Positions 61,414-64,000 of a stretch of 64,000 nucleotides of DNA are shown piece by piece. Where the stretch lies: NCBI RefSeq assembly GCF_027923765.1, contig NZ_AP026709.1:2723501-2787500 (forward strand), given 5' to 3'. The stretch is from Pseudodesulfovibrio nedwellii. Lineage in GTDB: Bacteria; Desulfobacterota; Desulfovibrionia; Desulfovibrionales; Desulfovibrionaceae. The notes under the pieces were generated by a model. It was not told the DNA's origin, made no database searches, and saw only the letters and a list, made by a program, of their open reading frames with translations. Each line of letters begins with the position of its first letter. Within the stretch, counting starts at the first letter, position 1. The translations under genes were made by a program, and so were the position numbers.

Positions 61414-62748
61414 TCAGAAACCGTACCTCAAATACTCTTTGTCCAACCGGTTAATCATCTGAATATACCGGTATGTTCCCTTCAACTGTGCTTCCTCGAC
61501 AATTTGATACCCCTTACTCCGACAGGTCGGACAGGCATCGATAGGTATCTCTACGCCAAGACAGAGTGGCCCTGAATCGGCTCGTGTTTCGACCTTGAAC
61601 AGCCCACGACATGAGTCGCAAACAGAGACTGTCTCCTGCTGCACCTCATTGATGCCATCGGTATCGTAATAAATTTGTTTGGGCCGGATAAAGGTGTCAC
61701 CTGAAACAACTCCCTGTTTGCCATCCCCTTTGGCATCAAATGGCGGGGGATTGAAATATAGCTTGGGCAACTGTTTACACAGCTCTTCAATGTAGGCCGT
61801 GGTTTGTGCGTCCTGTGCGATCATTTCGGCATTATAATTCGGTTCCTTGACGTGGGAATAATCAACTCCCGCCATGGCCAGACAGATACCGAGGTTGATA
61901 TAGGGCAATGCGCCTTGGATGGAATAGCCGCCTTCCAGCACTGCAATATCCGGTTTGAGCATCTCGTTGAGGGTCGCATACCCTTTGGCTGAGAAGTTCA
62001 TGTTGGTGATCGGGTCCGAAAAATGGTTGTCCTGTCCAGCGGAATTGATGATCAGGTCCGGCTTAAAATCGTCGAGAATGGGCATGACGATCCGTTCCAT
62101 TGCCATAAGGAATCCCTCATCCGAAGTATTGGGCGGCAGTGGAATGTTGAGCGTTTTGCCCATGGCGTTGGGGCCGCCAAGCTCCTGCGGAAAGCCGGAA
62201 CCGGGGTACAGGGTTCGGCCGTCCTGATGAATGGATATGAATAACGTATCCGGGTCGTGCCAGTAGACGTCCTGTGTGCCGTCACCATGATGGCAGTCCG
62301 TGTCGATAATAGCGACTTTTTTCCGGCCATATTTTTCGCGGATGTGCTCGATCATCACCGCTTCGATGTTGATGGTGCAGAACCCGCGAGAACCATGCAC
62401 GACTTTCATGGCGTGGTGCCCCGGAGGTCGGACCATGGCGAATGCGCAGTCTCGCTCGCCTTCCATGACCAAATCAGCGGCTTTCATGGCTCCACCTGCC
62501 GAAATAAGGTGCGACCGGGTTGCCACGCTTGAGACTTCTGGGAAGCAGAAATGGACGCGTTCAACGTCCTCAATGGCCGCCACATCGGGTTTATATTCAC
62601 GCACACCTTCGATGTCGAAGATGCCTTCTTCACGCAGTTGATCTTGTGTGTAGAGCAACCGTTCCTGTCGTTCAGGGTGGGTCGGAGAAATTGCCCAGTC
62701 AAATGCCGGGAAAAAGATGATGCCGAGGCGGTTATTTGATTTGAGCAT
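61414..62748 (-). CDS. Histone-deacetylase-family (acetoin utilisation/APAH-like) protein with zinc ribbon
   Basis: 444 residues. The N-terminal ~330 residues are an arginase/deacetylase fold: RPPGHHAMK, DTDCHHGDGTQDVYW, SIHQDGRTLYPGSG and VLEGGYS supply the zinc site and charge relay. A C-terminal ribbon CDSCRGLF...CPTCRSKG (~385-425) is an extra feature. Bacterial members deacetylate polyamines or other small acetylated amines; the substrate here is unknown. ATG 62748 follows GAGGAAAT and lies 2 bases from the upstream hydantoinase stop. Confidence 0.88.
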   Translation of the reverse strand: MLKSNNRLGIIFFPAFDWAISPTHPERQERLLYTQDQLREEGIFDIEGVREYKPDVAAIEDVERVHFCFPEVSSVATRSHLISAGGAMKAADLVMEGERDCAFAMVRPPGHHAMKVVHGSRGFCTINIEAVMIEHIREKYGRKKVAIIDTDCHHGDGTQDVYWHDPDTLFISIHQDGRTLYPGSGFPQELGGPNAMGKTLNIPLPPNTSDEGFLMAMERIVMPILDDFKPDLIINSAGQDNHFSDPITNMNFSAKGYATLNEMLKPDIAVLEGGYSIQGALPYINLGICLAMAGVDYSHVKEPNYNAEMIAQDAQTTAYIEELCKQLPKLYFNPPPFDAKGDGKQGVVSGDTFIRPKQIYYDTDGINEVQQETVSVCDSCRGLFKVETRADSGPLCLGVEIPIDACPTCRSKGYQIVEEAQLKGTYRYIQMINRLDKEYLRYGF

Positions 62749-62750
62749 GA

Positions 62751-64000
62751 TTATTTCCTCCCCGCGAAGGTTTTGACCACGCCGGGTCTGACTTGACACT
62801 TCACGCGTATATTTTTGCCAACCTGCTCGTAGCCTTCAACCATGTTGAAGCTGGAGGTGTGGGTGATCTGTGCATCTTCCGGCTGGAGAAAAACGCCCAT
62901 GGAATCGAGTTGCATACTTAGTTGATTGACCGCGTCTTTTTCTGCATCCGACTGGTCGTAACTGGTGGGGACGTTCTCGCGGTATGACAGAGTCGGTATG
63001 AACATCACATGCCGTTGGGTGTCGGCGAAAAGCTCTAATTCCCATGTCGTACGGGTGAGAGCTGCGCCGATGGCATTGGCGACATCATAATTTTCCGGCA
63101 CTTCAGTGGAAAGCTGGAACCGTTGAAACATTTCCATTTTCATGGCTTTTGCCGGGCCACCCATGAGATAGATTTTTTTTGGCACGACTTTCTTGGCGTC
63201 GAGCAGTTCGTGAATGGTGTAGACCGGTTTGGAGTTGATTTCGTCGATCAGTCCGCGTGTGGCCGAGTGAATAGCATCTGCTGCATACGCCACGGCTTTT
63301 TTAGCCAGAGTGTCAGCTGGGATGGAATGACGATCTGCGTATGTTGCCATGGCCTTTTTTGAAGCTGCAACATCACCGACTTCGGCAATACCCGTGCAGT
63401 TGAGGGCGTCGGTCAACGTGACCTGTTCACCTCCCATGCAGACGGACGGGCCGAGTCTGGTCGGTCCAACACGGACATTGTCCCCGACGATGGAGATGGC
63501 TGAGTCTCCACCGATACCGATGGAGTGGACCTTGAGGGCGGTGACAAGGGTGGGGTGAGAGCCGATGGAAATGCCTTCGCGCTCGATGAGAGGTGCTCCG
63601 TCGGCAAAGACCGCGATGTCCGTAGTGGTCCCACCGATATCGAGAATTACTGAATCATGGAAGATGTCTGTGAGAGCAATGATGCCCATAACTGAAGCCG
63701 CAGGCCCGGAAAAAATAGACTGTACAGGCATGGTGCGTGACTGGCTCAACGGCATGGTGCCGCCATCCGCTTTGAGGATGTTGACCTTGACGTGACTTAG
63801 CCCCATGTCGGCCAGCGCTTTTTCCACGGCGGTGGCGAAATCGTTGTACAGACGCCAGACCGCACAGTTGAAATAGGCCGTGGCAACCCGGCGCGGGAAG
63901 TTGAGTGCGCCGCCGAGCTGGTGTCCGAGGGTGACAAAGTCGGCATGGTCGCACACATCTATATCTTTGCAATTGCAGACCATGCGGCGGATGAAATTTT
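62751..64000 (-). CDS. Hydantoinase/oxoprolinase family protein, 5' end outside the window
   Basis: At least 410 residues; the frame is open to the window edge, so the N-terminal ATPase lobe is missing from view. Visible motifs are the second half of the actin-like ATPase core: SGPAASVMG, VILDIGGTTTDIAVFADG, GIGGDSAISI and LMGGPAKAM. These enzymes hydrolyse hydantoins or 5-oxoproline with ATP. The very tight spacing to the deacetylase suggests a shared catabolic unit on an N-acyl or cyclic amide substrate; that is inference. Confidence 0.88.
   Translation of the reverse strand, partial: NFIRRMVCNCKDIDVCDHADFVTLGHQLGGALNFPRRVATAYFNCAVWRLYNDFATAVEKALADMGLSHVKVNILKADGGTMPLSQSRTMPVQSIFSGPAASVMGIIALTDIFHDSVILDIGGTTTDIAVFADGAPLIEREGISIGSHPTLVTALKVHSIGIGGDSAISIVGDNVRVGPTRLGPSVCMGGEQVTLTDALNCTGIAEVGDVAASKKAMATYADRHSIPADTLAKKAVAYAADAIHSATRGLIDEINSKPVYTIHELLDAKKVVPKKIYLMGGPAKAMKMEMFQRFQLSTEVPENYDVANAIGAALTRTTWELELFADTQRHVMFIPTLSYRENVPTSYDQSDAEKDAVNQLSMQLDSMGVFLQPEDAQITHTSSFNMVEGYEQVGKNIRVKCQVRPGVVKTFAGRK

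Overview
The window looks like chromosomal DNA from a sulfate-reducing deltaproteobacterium of the Desulfovibrio/Pseudodesulfovibrio type. The evidence is a periplasmic selenocysteine formate dehydrogenase with a tetraheme cytochrome c3, a CooA/CooS/CooC carbon monoxide dehydrogenase set, a split ATP synthase locus carrying only F0 genes next to rex, and a glycyl-radical ribonucleotide reductase under a cobalamin riboswitch. The assignment is inference from gene content; no 16S rRNA is present.

Layout. 1-2.9 kb: a DksA-like zinc protein and a PHP-glycosyltransferase fusion. 2.9-7.8 kb: an Rhs toxin gene (minus strand) followed by an array of orphan Rhs tip/immunity cassettes, including a 616-bp tandem duplication. 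7.9-14.3 kb: housekeeping genes (TlpA-like lipoprotein, ArgA, Hpt, zinc-ribbon membrane protein), atpZ-atpI-atpB-atpE, rex and a response regulator. 14.6-21.8 kb: DUF3089 hydrolase, DegT aminotransferase, hisI-hisG, a long non-coding repeat, TerC, methyltransferase and solute-binding protein. 21.8-27.5 kb: cooA-cooS-cooC and a PAS histidine kinase. 27.5-30.3 kb: nrdD with its B12 riboswitch. 30.4-32.4 kb: a second Rhs gene with a membrane partner. 32.7-42.3 kb: SulP transporter, HbpS-like protein, the CotH/DUF4956/VTC trio, LysE/AraC pair and a nucleoside-permease-family protein. 42.5-47 kb: formate dehydrogenase operon. 47-48.8 kb: a small AT-rich insert between a decayed tRNA-Arg fragment and an intact tRNA-Arg. 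48.9-50.3 kb: YjbQ, pyrimidine-dimer glycosylase and an unknown gene. 50.4-52.8 kb: a capsid-like gene, a small protein, a miniature Rhs-type protein and a membrane partner. 52.9-64 kb: MBL hydrolase, nuclease, RlmB, MltD, ribosomal protein S1, SppA, the second copy of the long repeat, a histone-deacetylase-family protein and a hydantoinase subunit cut by the window edge.

The most unusual signal is a family of three loci that share one 78-79 bp upstream box: rhs1 (7709-7787), rhs2 (32325-32402) and a solitary phage-capsid-like gene (50394-50472). The capsid locus continues into a short protein that has the same N-terminal domain as Rhs1 but no YD-repeat shell, followed by a tiny membrane protein. 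I infer one co-regulated toxin family, possibly delivered or packaged with a capsid-like protein. Every candidate immunity protein in the three loci is a membrane protein, which suggests that the toxins act on membranes.

Second-tier signals: an exact CooA-type operator placed for class II activation of cooS; a Rex-like operator ahead of the F0 genes; a bSECIS hairpin after the in-frame TGA of fdhA; a nested structured leader before rpsA; and two inverted copies of a ~790-bp non-coding element centred on a strong ~87-nt hairpin.
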